A stretch of 56,378 nt of DNA from Candidatus Saccharimonadota bacterium (lineage in GTDB: Bacteria; Patescibacteriota; Saccharimonadia; Saccharimonadales; Saccharimonadaceae), in contig JAFSNI010000021.1 in NCBI GenBank assembly GCA_017447485.1, positions 1-56,378 of the forward strand, in the 5' to 3' direction. Each line of letters begins with the position of its first letter. Position 1 is the first letter of the stretch. Position numbers and translations under genes: made by a program. The notes beneath the pieces are model-generated. The model did not search any database, had not been told where the DNA came from, and saw nothing but the letters and a program-made list of their open reading frames with translations. Positions 26,558 through 34,310 of the stretch are shown here, in pieces.

Positions 26558-28294
26558 ATGAAACCAAATAAATCAATCGACGGGCTTATTACTCGCGACG
26601 CTAAAAATTCTGCGTCTAAAGTTTTGAAGGCGTCCACCAAAAAACCCACTCTAAAACCAGTTAAAAATCTTGATCAAAAACCCGTTGAGCATAAAAAATC
26701 CACTTCATTAGAAGAAGCCATCCTTGAAAACTCTCTAGAAATTGAAGTTGAAGACGATTTCACCCCTCAAGATCTCAATCAAAAACCCGTTGAACATAAA
26801 ACTAAATCAAAATCCGAGCTAGTTAATGATTTTCTCTCCCCCGTCGAAGCCCTCAATCTCGACCAAGATCAAGGCCAAGTTGAAGAAAAAGCGAAAACCG
26901 TAACCCCAAAAACAACAAGAACAAAAACCGCCGAAAAATCCGACCAGCCTAAAAAATCTCATAAAGTCCGCCGCGTTATTTTAATCATTATTCTCGTAAT
27001 TCTGCTCGCTCTCGGCGGCTTCCTCACTTGGGGCATTCTCTGGGGCAACGATATCATTGCTAAAATCACCGGCGGTCAAGGCACCGTCTGGGATCTCCTT
27101 GCCTTCACCGAAGAAAAATATGAACCATTAAAGACTGACGCTAACGGCCGCACTAACATCCTCGCCTTTGGTACTAGCGGCTATAACATGGACGGCGACG
27201 AAGGCAATGGCACCCACGCCGGCGCTCAGCTCACCGATTCTATTATGATGATTAGTTTGAACCAAGACACTGGCGACATCGCCATGCTTTCCCTCCCGCG
27301 CGACTTAAAGGCTTCTCCAACTTGCACCAGCACCGGCAAAATCAACGAAGTTTATTGGTGCAATGGCGGCGGCGGTGACGCCACGACTGAAGAAGAGGCC
27401 AAAGCTGCCAGCGCCCTCATGGCCGAAGTTGGTTCCATCCTCGGCGTCGATTTTCAATATTACGCCCACTTAAACTGGGGCTCTCTCGTTCAAATCGTCG
27501 ACACTCTCGGTGGCATCACCATCACTCTCGACGAAGACATCCACGACTATTATTGGACTGGCGCCGTTTTCGAAGCTGGTCAAGAATATACTATCAATGG
27601 TGAACAAGCTCTTGGTCTCGCCCGCGCTCGTCACGGCACTCTCGGTGGCGATTTCTCCCGTGGCACTAGCCAACAAAAAATCCTCATCGGCATCAAAAAC
27701 AAGATTTTCGAAAAAGACCTTTCTATCACCGACCTCCTCAGCCTCGCCTCCACCCTCGGTGATAATCTCCGCACCAATTTTAGCCTTCAAGACATTAAAT
27801 CTCTCGCCATCTTCTCATCCGAATATGACCTCGAGAATATGCGCCAAATTTCTCTTTATGATCCCATTAATCGTATTTATTATATGACCACCGGCACCAT
27901 CAACGGCATTTCCTACGTTCTCCCAGCCGCCGGCGTTGGTAATTATGGCGCCATCCAGTCCTATGTTGCCACCAATCTTTCAAACGATCCGCGCGTCTAT
28001 GAAAATGCCAGCATCATTGTCTTAAACGCCACCGAAACAACCGGCCTCGCCGCCCTTGTCCGCGATGCCCTCGTCGAAGAAGGTTATCAAAACATCGCTG
28101 TCGATAACGCCCCTGCTGGCACTTACGACGCACAATATAATATCTATGTCTTAAACGACAAAGTTCAAGGCACCGCAAAACTCTTGGAAAGCCATTTTAA
28201 CACGGACACTAAATCCGCCACCGATTTACCAGAAAGCATCACTAGAGATTACGACATCGTCATCATTCTCGGGCCTAGCTCAACCGACTCATAA
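26558..28294 (+). CDS. LytR-CpsA-Psr (LCP) family glycopolymer ligase
   Basis: 578 aa. A long cytoplasmic lysine-rich N-terminus contains a repeated (L)xQKPVEHK motif (twice). One membrane helix follows at about 140-160, then the LCP catalytic domain outside the cell (TDSIMMISLNQDTGDIAMLSLPRDL, EVGSILGVDFQYYAHLNW, ALGLARARHG) and a C-terminal LytR_C domain (ASIIVLNATETTGLAALVRDALVEEG). LCP enzymes attach teichoic acids or other glycopolymers to peptidoglycan, which fits the Wzm/Wzt exporter and WecB upstream. Its end overlaps jag by 20 nt, convergent. Confidence 0.93.
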   Translation: MKPNKSIDGLITRDAKNSASKVLKASTKKPTLKPVKNLDQKPVEHKKSTSLEEAILENSLEIEVEDDFTPQDLNQKPVEHKTKSKSELVNDFLSPVEALNLDQDQGQVEEKAKTVTPKTTRTKTAEKSDQPKKSHKVRRVILIIILVILLALGGFLTWGILWGNDIIAKITGGQGTVWDLLAFTEEKYEPLKTDANGRTNILAFGTSGYNMDGDEGNGTHAGAQLTDSIMMISLNQDTGDIAMLSLPRDLKASPTCTSTGKINEVYWCNGGGGDATTEEEAKAASALMAEVGSILGVDFQYYAHLNWGSLVQIVDTLGGITITLDEDIHDYYWTGAVFEAGQEYTINGEQALGLARARHGTLGGDFSRGTSQQKILIGIKNKIFEKDLSITDLLSLASTLGDNLRTNFSLQDIKSLAIFSSEYDLENMRQISLYDPINRIYYMTTGTINGISYVLPAAGVGNYGAIQSYVATNLSNDPRVYENASIIVLNATETTGLAALVRDALVEEGYQNIAVDNAPAGTYDAQYNIYVLNDKVQGTAKLLESHFNTDTKSATDLPESITRDYDIVIILGPSSTDS

Positions 28295-28733
28295 TCAATT
28301 TTCGCTCTCTACCTTCCCCCTCCGAGTGCGTCTCAATATCCGAATAATCCTGTGCTAACTTATGCACTACACGTCGATCTGCCGCGTTCAAATTCAAAAC
28401 CATCGACTCACCCGTTTCACGCACTTTTCGAATCCATCCTTCTGCTTTTTCCGCAATACGTTCTTCTCTTTGCCTTTTGTAATTCGCTACATCCACATTT
28501 ACCCGCGTCACTTCCGCTTCGCGCACCACCAGCGCCATTGACACAATATGTTGCAGTGCCCTAAGATTATCCGCATTTCGCCCAATCAAAAGCGAGTTTA
28601 AAGACGTCGACGGCACCGAAAGCTGAATCACATCATCATCAATCGTTGAATAAACCGCCACATTAATTCCGAAAAAGCTAAGCAGGTCTTCCAGATATTT
28701 CGCCGCAAACCTAATCGATTCATCTTTATTCAT
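28275..28733 (-). CDS. Jag/KhpB-like RNA-binding protein (KH + R3H)
   Basis: 152 aa, short for Jag because the N-terminal Jag-N domain is absent. A KH-type segment (IGRNADNLRALQHIVSMAL, about 50-68) is followed by the R3H region (NAADRRVVHKLAQDYSDIETHSEGEGRERKL) with the conserved R and H. KhpB binds RNA and affects cell elongation and division in Gram-positive bacteria. The position after yidC is the classic one. AAAAGGAG precedes the ATG, as expected for an internal operon gene. Confidence 0.9.
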   Translation of the reverse strand: MNKDESIRFAAKYLEDLLSFFGINVAVYSTIDDDVIQLSVPSTSLNSLLIGRNADNLRALQHIVSMALVVREAEVTRVNVDVANYKRQREERIAEKAEGWIRKVRETGESMVLNLNAADRRVVHKLAQDYSDIETHSEGEGRERKLIMSRLS

Positions 28734-28735
28734 TA

Positions 28736-29848
28736 TTATCTCCTTTTCTTTTTAATATCCCGCGCCGAAATCCTGGTAATTTTTGTTCCTGTCTTTTTAT
28801 TTTCGACCACCTCTGCTTCTTTAATATTTTTTAGCTCTTTCAGCATCGCCTTATCGGTATTATCATCCATCTCATCCCGCATCCGAGCATAAATAATTTT
28901 CTGTTGCAAAATCGTAATTATGTTCGACAAGAAATAATAAAACGCTAGCGCCCCGTGCAAATTAATCATAATCACAAACATCATAATCGGCATCATCTTA
29001 CTCATCTGTGCCGTGGACATACTCGAAATTTCCGCATCATCAATTTCTTTTCCGTCTTTCGCCTCACGAATTAAATCGCGAAACTTCTTGCTCTTCTCAG
29101 ACTTTCCTGACGGCATTTGCTGCTTCGTCGCGAAATATTGCGCCACGCTCGCCGCTACCGCAATCACCAACATGAACACTGCGCTCCACGAAAACTTCGC
29201 CGGATTAATCACATCGCTCGCTTTTGCACTCATGTCAATCACGCCGAAAAGTTGCGGATGAAAATCATATTCCGCTTTCTCATCTGCCGGTATTTCTTCA
29301 TTTGTTAAATCCGCAAGATAAACTTCCTGCTTCTCTTCCAGAGTTCTAATTTCTGAACCCTCATACGCCACAATCTCATACGCCCGATTCATCAAATTAT
29401 CCGTCGGGAGCGGCGTCGCAATCACCCGAATCGCCGAAAAAATCGCGATAAAAATCGGGAGCTGCACTAGAAGCGTCGCAATCGACGCAAACGGCTTCAC
29501 ATTATACCGCTTATAAAGATCCATCGTCTGCAAGGACTCAAGTTGCTTATTTCCATTACAATTTTTCCGGATCTGCGTCAGCTCCGGCTGAATTTTCCGC
29601 ATCAAACGCGTTTGTTGCAACTGCCTTTTCGTCAATGGCAACATCAAAAGTTTGACCAAAATCGTAAAGATAATAATCGCCAGCCCAAAATCATGCACCA
29701 AGTTAAATATCACAAACAAGATATTTACAATCGGCCGCACGATCATCATATCAATAAAATTAAACGGTCCGCCCGTCAAAATCGAGCCGACCACAAATAG
29801 CAACACAATCCCCCAAATAATAGTTTTTTTCACACTCCAATTTTTCAT
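28736..29848 (-). CDS. yidC: Membrane protein insertase YidC/Oxa1
   Basis: 370 aa. Five or so membrane helices, with FGLAIIIFTILVKLLMLPLTKRQ as the signature of the Oxa1/YidC core, and a basic C-terminal tail ending KKKRR that can contact ribosomes. It inserts proteins into the inner membrane. The start could be ATG 29848 (TGATG junction with rnpA) or GTG 29851 (GTGA overlap). A TGTTATAAT box (rc of 29857-29865) may give an extra internal promoter inside rnpA. Confidence 0.95.
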   Translation of the reverse strand: MKNWSVKKTIIWGIVLLFVVGSILTGGPFNFIDMMIVRPIVNILFVIFNLVHDFGLAIIIFTILVKLLMLPLTKRQLQQTRLMRKIQPELTQIRKNCNGNKQLESLQTMDLYKRYNVKPFASIATLLVQLPIFIAIFSAIRVIATPLPTDNLMNRAYEIVAYEGSEIRTLEEKQEVYLADLTNEEIPADEKAEYDFHPQLFGVIDMSAKASDVINPAKFSWSAVFMLVIAVAASVAQYFATKQQMPSGKSEKSKKFRDLIREAKDGKEIDDAEISSMSTAQMSKMMPIMMFVIMINLHGALAFYYFLSNIITILQQKIIYARMRDEMDDNTDKAMLKELKNIKEAEVVENKKTGTKITRISARDIKKKRR

Positions 29849-30201
29849 CACTTTTTATTATAACACACTTTACTCTCTTCGACCAGCTCCCCCAAGATTT
29901 TTTCTAGCTCCGAATATGGCATCCGCATCACCTCTTTCGTAAAAATCACAAATATATAATCCGTATTCTTTGGCAAATATTCAAAGTTCCGCCGAATCAC
30001 TTCATAAACCCGGCGCCGCATCCGATTCCGTCCCACTGCTGTCTTCTCTACCTTTTTCGACACCACCACCGCCACCCGCGTAAATCCCCGCTCATTCGGC
30101 GCAAAAACCAAAGACGCGACTCTTCCCCTCACCGTCTTTCCATCTCGATAAACATGTTTTACTCCACCCCGCGAATGAAACCGATACTTCTTATTCAACA
30201 T
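29848..30201 (-). CDS. rnpA: Ribonuclease P protein component
   Basis: 117 aa, normal length. The RNR motif region is GRNRMRRRVYEVIR (about 58-71), following VVSKKVEKTAV. It helps RNase P RNA mature tRNA 5' ends. The start ATG 30201 has TATAAT 6 nt upstream (rc of 30208-30213), giving a leaderless transcript separate from rpmH. It overlaps yidC by 1 nt. Confidence 0.93.
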   Translation of the reverse strand: MLNKKYRFHSRGGVKHVYRDGKTVRGRVASLVFAPNERGFTRVAVVVSKKVEKTAVGRNRMRRRVYEVIRRNFEYLPKNTDYIFVIFTKEVMRMPYSELEKILGELVEESKVCYNKK

Positions 30202-30218
30202 ACATATATTATATAATA

Positions 30219-30242
30219 AATAAACCCCTTTCGGGGCTTATT
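30219..30242 (-). terminator. Terminator after rpmH
   Basis: On the minus strand AATAAGCCCC, GAAA loop, GGGGTTTATT (10 bp with one G-T pair) then a T/A-rich tract. The stem includes the first base of the rpmH stop codon. It lies between rpmH and rnpA and would uncouple them. Confidence 0.8.
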
Positions 30243-30379
30243 TATGCCGTCAATCTTGCACGACCTTTCAATCGACGTCGCGCCAAAACCTTGCGACCGT
30301 TAGTGGTTGCATTTCTCTTCATAAAGCCATGCTCAACTTTGCGTTGGCGCTTGTGTGGCTGATAAGTCCTTTTTGGCAT
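30242..30379 (-). CDS. rpmH: Ribosomal protein L34
   Basis: 45 aa, read directly from the minus strand (begins [18 protein letters not shown], ends GRARLTA). It contains the L34 family core [22 protein letters not shown]. Start ATG 30379. The order rpmH-rnpA-yidC-jag next to dnaA is the conserved bacterial origin-region arrangement. Confidence 0.96.
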   Translation of the reverse strand: MPKRTYQPHKRQRKVEHGFMKRNATTNGRKVLARRRLKGRARLTA

Positions 30380-30431
30380 ATTATTCCTTAATCTTTAATT
30401 TATTTCAAATACTTGTTATAGTATAGCGCAT

Positions 30432-30560
30432 TTTTCCACATTTTTCAAGATGTTTTCCACAGCTTTCTATCAAGAACTCACTTTTTGTGGAAATTTTCAC
30501 CCCTGTTTCCAAAATCACATATTACAAAACATTATTTTCTACCCAAAAACCTGTGGAAAA
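30432..30560. promoter_or_regulatory. Four DnaA-box-like sites upstream of dnaA
   Basis: TTTTCCACA at 30432-30440 and 30453-30461, and inverted copies TGTGGAAAT at 30486-30494 and TGTGGAAAA at 30552-30560. They differ from the TTATCCACA consensus at one or two positions. They lie between rpmH and dnaA and may serve origin function and autoregulation. The dnaA extended -10 (TGC-TATACT, 30577-30582) follows. Confidence 0.7.
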
Positions 30561-30604
30561 CTCCCCCGTTTCGTGCTATACTATACATTAATAAGGAGGT
30601 CACA

Positions 30605-31963
30605 GTGTATAACGTCTGGAAAAATGTTTTGGCCGAGATCGAACAAAAAATCTCCGCAGCAAATTTTTCTACTTGGTTTCAAGATACTTCGCTTGTCTCC
30701 GCCGAAGACGGCATCGTCATTATTGGCGTTAAAAACTCCTTTTATGTTAAACAACTCCGCTCCAAATTTCTAAACCTTATCACCGACTCTCTCACTAAAA
30801 ACGGTGTCGAAGTCAAAACTATTGATTTTGAAGTCCAAGCCACCACTAAACCTAAAGTTCGCCCCCGCGAAGTCACCTCCTCCGACTCGCTCAAATCCCG
30901 TACCAAAACCATTAAAAAAACCATCGAGAATAACAAAAGCCCCAACAATGGTCTTAATTCTAAATACACTCTAGATAGCTTCGTTATCGGTAGTAATAAC
31001 GACGTCGCCGTTGCTGCCGCTAAGAGCATTATTAACTCCCCTGGCACCCGCTGCAATCCTTTCTTCCTCTACGGTGGACCAGGCCTCGGCAAAACCCACC
31101 TCGTCCAAGCCATCGGCAACGAACTTCTTAAAAACAACCCAGATTATAAAATCCTCTACACTCCAGTTTCCCAATTCTATTCCGACTTTATCGACGCCAT
31201 CCAAAACGGCAAAGGCAAAGACTTCAATCGCCGCTTTGAGAAACTCGACTGTCTCATCATTGACGATTTTCAATTCATCGTCGGTAAAGAAAAGTCACAG
31301 GAAGAGTTTTTTAATATCTTCAATAACCTCTACCAGCTCAACAAACAAATCATCGTCACCAGTGACCGTCTCCCAAGCCAAATCAAAACCGTCGATGAAC
31401 GCCTCGCTTCTCGTCTCACTATGGGCGGCGCTTTCGACCTCCAGCTCCCAAAGTTTGAAGATAAATGCGCCATTCTCCGCGCTAAAGCCGAGCTTATCGG
31501 TGCCGAAATCGAGCCCGAAGCCATCGAATATATCGCCGAAAACGTCAATACTAACATTCGCGACCTCGAAGGCGAATTCTCTACCATTCTTTTAATGTCC
31601 GAAGTCCGCGGTCTCACTCCGCTCGAACTCATCCAAAACGGCTCTGCCAATATTAACCGCGCCGGCAAGCCTCGTTCGGTCTCCAGTAAACAAGTTATCG
31701 AAAAAGTCGCCAAATATTACGACCTCCCCGTCAAAGAAATGTGCGGCAAATCCCGCGTCGCTCATATTAAGACCGCTCGCCAAGTTGCTATGTTCATCTT
31801 AAAAAACGAACTTTCTTTAAGTACTACTAAAATCGCGAGTGAAGTTGGCGTCAAAGATCACACCACCGTTATGCACGGCATTAAAAAAATCGAATCCGAC
31901 CTTAAACTCAATTTCACCCTTCGCGACCAAATCGCAGAAATTAAGGAGCGCATTTATGGCTAA
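30605..31963 (+). CDS. dnaA: Chromosomal replication initiator DnaA
   Basis: 452 aa from GTG 30605, chosen because AAGGAGGT (30593-30600) is 5 nt upstream; the longer frame would include the promoter. Domain I (VWKNVLAEIEQKISAANFSTWF), an AAA+ domain with Walker A GGPGLGKTHLVQAIG and Walker B CLIIDDFQFI, and the C-terminal DNA-binding helix-turn-helix (VGVKDHTTVMHGIKKI). It opens the origin and is probably autoregulated by the upstream boxes. dnaN and recF follow. Confidence 0.97.
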   Translation: MYNVWKNVLAEIEQKISAANFSTWFQDTSLVSAEDGIVIIGVKNSFYVKQLRSKFLNLITDSLTKNGVEVKTIDFEVQATTKPKVRPREVTSSDSLKSRTKTIKKTIENNKSPNNGLNSKYTLDSFVIGSNNDVAVAAAKSIINSPGTRCNPFFLYGGPGLGKTHLVQAIGNELLKNNPDYKILYTPVSQFYSDFIDAIQNGKGKDFNRRFEKLDCLIIDDFQFIVGKEKSQEEFFNIFNNLYQLNKQIIVTSDRLPSQIKTVDERLASRLTMGGAFDLQLPKFEDKCAILRAKAELIGAEIEPEAIEYIAENVNTNIRDLEGEFSTILLMSEVRGLTPLELIQNGSANINRAGKPRSVSSKQVIEKVAKYYDLPVKEMCGKSRVAHIKTARQVAMFILKNELSLSTTKIASEVGVKDHTTVMHGIKKIESDLKLNFTLRDQIAEIKERIYG

Positions 31964-32208
31964 TTTATTTAAAAATGTGGAAATCACGTGTAAATCTACG
32001 TTGAAATCCATGCGTAAATCCGTGGCAAATCTTTGTGCAAATCATAAAAAAATTGTTCATTTCTCCGAATTCCCCACTTTCTCGCCAACTTTTCCCAACT
32101 TCTCCACCGCGTTATTAACAACCACACTACCCCTTAAAATTAACCGACTTTTCCACTTTTTCACAAACCCTACTATTACTACAAATAATATAAAAGAAAG
32201 GATTTAAA
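31964..32208. other. Probable replication origin with iteron-like array (dnaA-dnaN gap)
   Basis: Six copies of a GTGnAAATC-like 9-mer lie at 31977-32043 with AAATC cores at 31981, 31992, 32004, 32016, 32027 and 32039 (steps 11, 12, 12, 11, 12). Their reverse complement, GATTTnCAC, resembles the DnaA box. A pyrimidine-rich stretch follows (32060-32170), with TTTTCCACT at 32149-32157, then an A/T-rich segment before dnaN that could be the unwinding region. Origin function is inferred from position and repeats. Confidence 0.65.
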
Positions 32209-33309
32209 ATGGAAATAGAAGTTACACAAGACAAATTAAGTAAAGCCCTAAATAATGTCAGTCGCATCGCAGTTGGTAAAGTTACGCTCCCAGTCTTAAA
32301 CAATGTCCTCATTCGGGTTGACCAAAACAAAGTTTCCCTTATTACCACCAATCTAGATATGGCCATTGTGGACTTTTTACCAGTCTCTAACTCTAAAGAT
32401 GGTGTCACTACCGTCCCAGCCAAACTCCTAGCTGAATTTGTCTCTAACCTCCCAAGAGGCGAAAAAATCAAAATTTCCGCCAAAGACACTAAAGTTACCA
32501 TCTCCGCCGGTAGATATACTTCCATTATTAACGGTTCTCCGGCCGACGATTTCCCAGAACTCCCCGAAATTAACGAAGAAAAAGCCGTCATCTTTAAGAT
32601 GGGTATCGATGAGTTTAAAAACGGCATTTCAAGTGTCGCCATCGCGAGTTCCAACGATATGACTCGCCCAGCTCTCACTGGTATCTATTTTAATACTGCC
32701 GATAAGACACTTTGTATTGCCGCTACCGACGGTTATCGTCTTGCCGAGAAAAAACTTATCAAAAACGTCGAAAGTGAAATTAATGTCATCGTTCCTGCTT
32801 CTTCCCTTCAGGAAGTTCTGCGCGCCATCAATGAAGATATGGAAGAAATTGAAATTTCCTTTAATGATGACCTCGTTCGCTTCCGCCTCGGTGAAGTTGA
32901 AATCATCTCAAAGCTCATTGATGCCAGTTTCCCAGATTATCGCCGCCTTATCCCAAAAGATAACGACATCAACCTAGAGCTTAATCGCGAAGAGCTTATT
33001 CGTATTACTAAACTTGCCGCCTTGTTTGCTCGGAGCGTCAACGGCTCAATCACTTGCGAGTCTAAAAAGCCAAACTCCTTTACCGTTAAATCTATCGCGA
33101 ACGAGCTTGGTGAAAATGACTCCAGTATTGAAACCCCAGTTGACATAGAAGGTAAAATCCGCCTCAATTCCCGCTTCCTGATTGACGCTTTAAATGTCCT
33201 AGACGATAAAGAAATTACCTTTAACTTTGCTAGCCGTATCGCCCCGGTCATTTTGCGCAACAAGAAAAACCAAGATTACACTCATATTGTAATGCCACTC
33301 AATTCATAA
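32209..33309 (+). CDS. dnaN: DNA polymerase III beta sliding clamp
   Basis: 366 aa, normal length. Three clamp domains; family sequences include LPVLNNVLIRVDQNKVSLITTNLDMAI, the domain-2 GTIYFN-like ALTGIYFNTADKTLCIAATDGYRLAEKK, and the C-terminal PVILRNKKN...IVMPL. AAAGGA precedes the ATG. It confers processivity on the replicative polymerase. Its stop overlaps the recF start (TAATG). Confidence 0.97.
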   Translation: MEIEVTQDKLSKALNNVSRIAVGKVTLPVLNNVLIRVDQNKVSLITTNLDMAIVDFLPVSNSKDGVTTVPAKLLAEFVSNLPRGEKIKISAKDTKVTISAGRYTSIINGSPADDFPELPEINEEKAVIFKMGIDEFKNGISSVAIASSNDMTRPALTGIYFNTADKTLCIAATDGYRLAEKKLIKNVESEINVIVPASSLQEVLRAINEDMEEIEISFNDDLVRFRLGEVEIISKLIDASFPDYRRLIPKDNDINLELNREELIRITKLAALFARSVNGSITCESKKPNSFTVKSIANELGENDSSIETPVDIEGKIRLNSRFLIDALNVLDDKEITFNFASRIAPVILRNKKNQDYTHIVMPLNS

Positions 33310-34310
33310 TGTTAATCAAATCCATTTCTCTCACTAATTTTCGCAACCACAATCAGTATTATCTAGAATGTAATCCAGATACCACTTTAATTTTGGGTGA
33401 GAATGGTTGTGGCAAAACTTCTGTGCTCGAGGCAATTTATATTTTGACCCGCGGCAAAAGTTTTCGCGCCACCGACCCAGATATCATTAAACGTGAAGCC
33501 CCTTTCTATCGTATCGAATTAACATATGATAACGGCGAAACCAGAGTCGCGACTTATAATCACCAAGTTAAAACTTTTATCTGCTTTGATAAAAAATCTC
33601 GCCGTTTGCCCAAAAAGGCTAAACATCCAGTTGTTCTCTTTCAGCCATCCGATTTAAATCTTGTCAGCGGCTCGCCTTCGCGCCACCGTGAATATTTTGA
33701 TCACATTTTCTCGGAACTTAGCGAGGAATACAGCACCAACCTCTCAAAATATGAAAAAGCCCTCCACCAGCGCAACGAACTCTTAAAATCAGACAACCTT
33801 TCAAGGGATGCACTTTTTTCCTGGAATCTGCTACTCGCTCGTTATGGTTCAAATCTACATAAGATGCGACAAGAATTTATAATCTTCATCAACGAAAACT
33901 TAAACCCCTTCTACACCTCTATTGCAGAAAATCATGACCTTGTGTTTTTAAAACATAAAACTGAATTAAAAAACATAACCGAGTCAGCTTACTTAAAATT
34001 TCTTGAACAAAATTTTGAAAAAGACCATTATCTTGGCCACACTTCTTTTGGTATTCATCGTGATGATTTTGAATTTTTCTTTAACGCTAACCCTGCTAGC
34101 GGTTCAGCTTCCCGTGGCGAAACTCGTTCGCTCATTCTAGCTCTCAAATTTGTCGAAGCCAAGATTCTTGAAGAAAAACTTGGTGAAAAGCCTATTATTC
34201 TTCTCGATGATGTCTTCTCCGAGCTAGATAATCTCCGTCGCAAATGCTTGATTAATAATTTTAAAGACCACCAGGTTATTCTCACAAGTGTCGAGGCGGT
34301 TACTTACTAG
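33309..34310 (+). CDS. recF: DNA repair and replication protein RecF
   Basis: 333 aa, slightly shorter than the common 350-370. Walker A GENGCGKTSVLEAIYIL (about 30-46), ABC-type signature SASRGETRSLILALKF, and Walker B PIILLDDVFSELD. It loads RecA on gaps with RecO/RecR. Operon with dnaN. Its 3' end overlaps the convergent membrane protein gene by 11 nt. Confidence 0.93.
   Translation: MLIKSISLTNFRNHNQYYLECNPDTTLILGENGCGKTSVLEAIYILTRGKSFRATDPDIIKREAPFYRIELTYDNGETRVATYNHQVKTFICFDKKSRRLPKKAKHPVVLFQPSDLNLVSGSPSRHREYFDHIFSELSEEYSTNLSKYEKALHQRNELLKSDNLSRDALFSWNLLLARYGSNLHKMRQEFIIFINENLNPFYTSIAENHDLVFLKHKTELKNITESAYLKFLEQNFEKDHYLGHTSFGIHRDDFEFFFNANPASGSASRGETRSLILALKFVEAKILEEKLGEKPIILLDDVFSELDNLRRKCLINNFKDHQVILTSVEAVTY

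Noticed and set aside
29848-29851. UGA recoding as in Gracilibacteria/Absconditabacteria
   Set aside because: TGA clearly ends genes at TGATG and ATGA junctions (rnpA, the LexA-like gene), and no conserved in-frame TGA was seen in the large genes.
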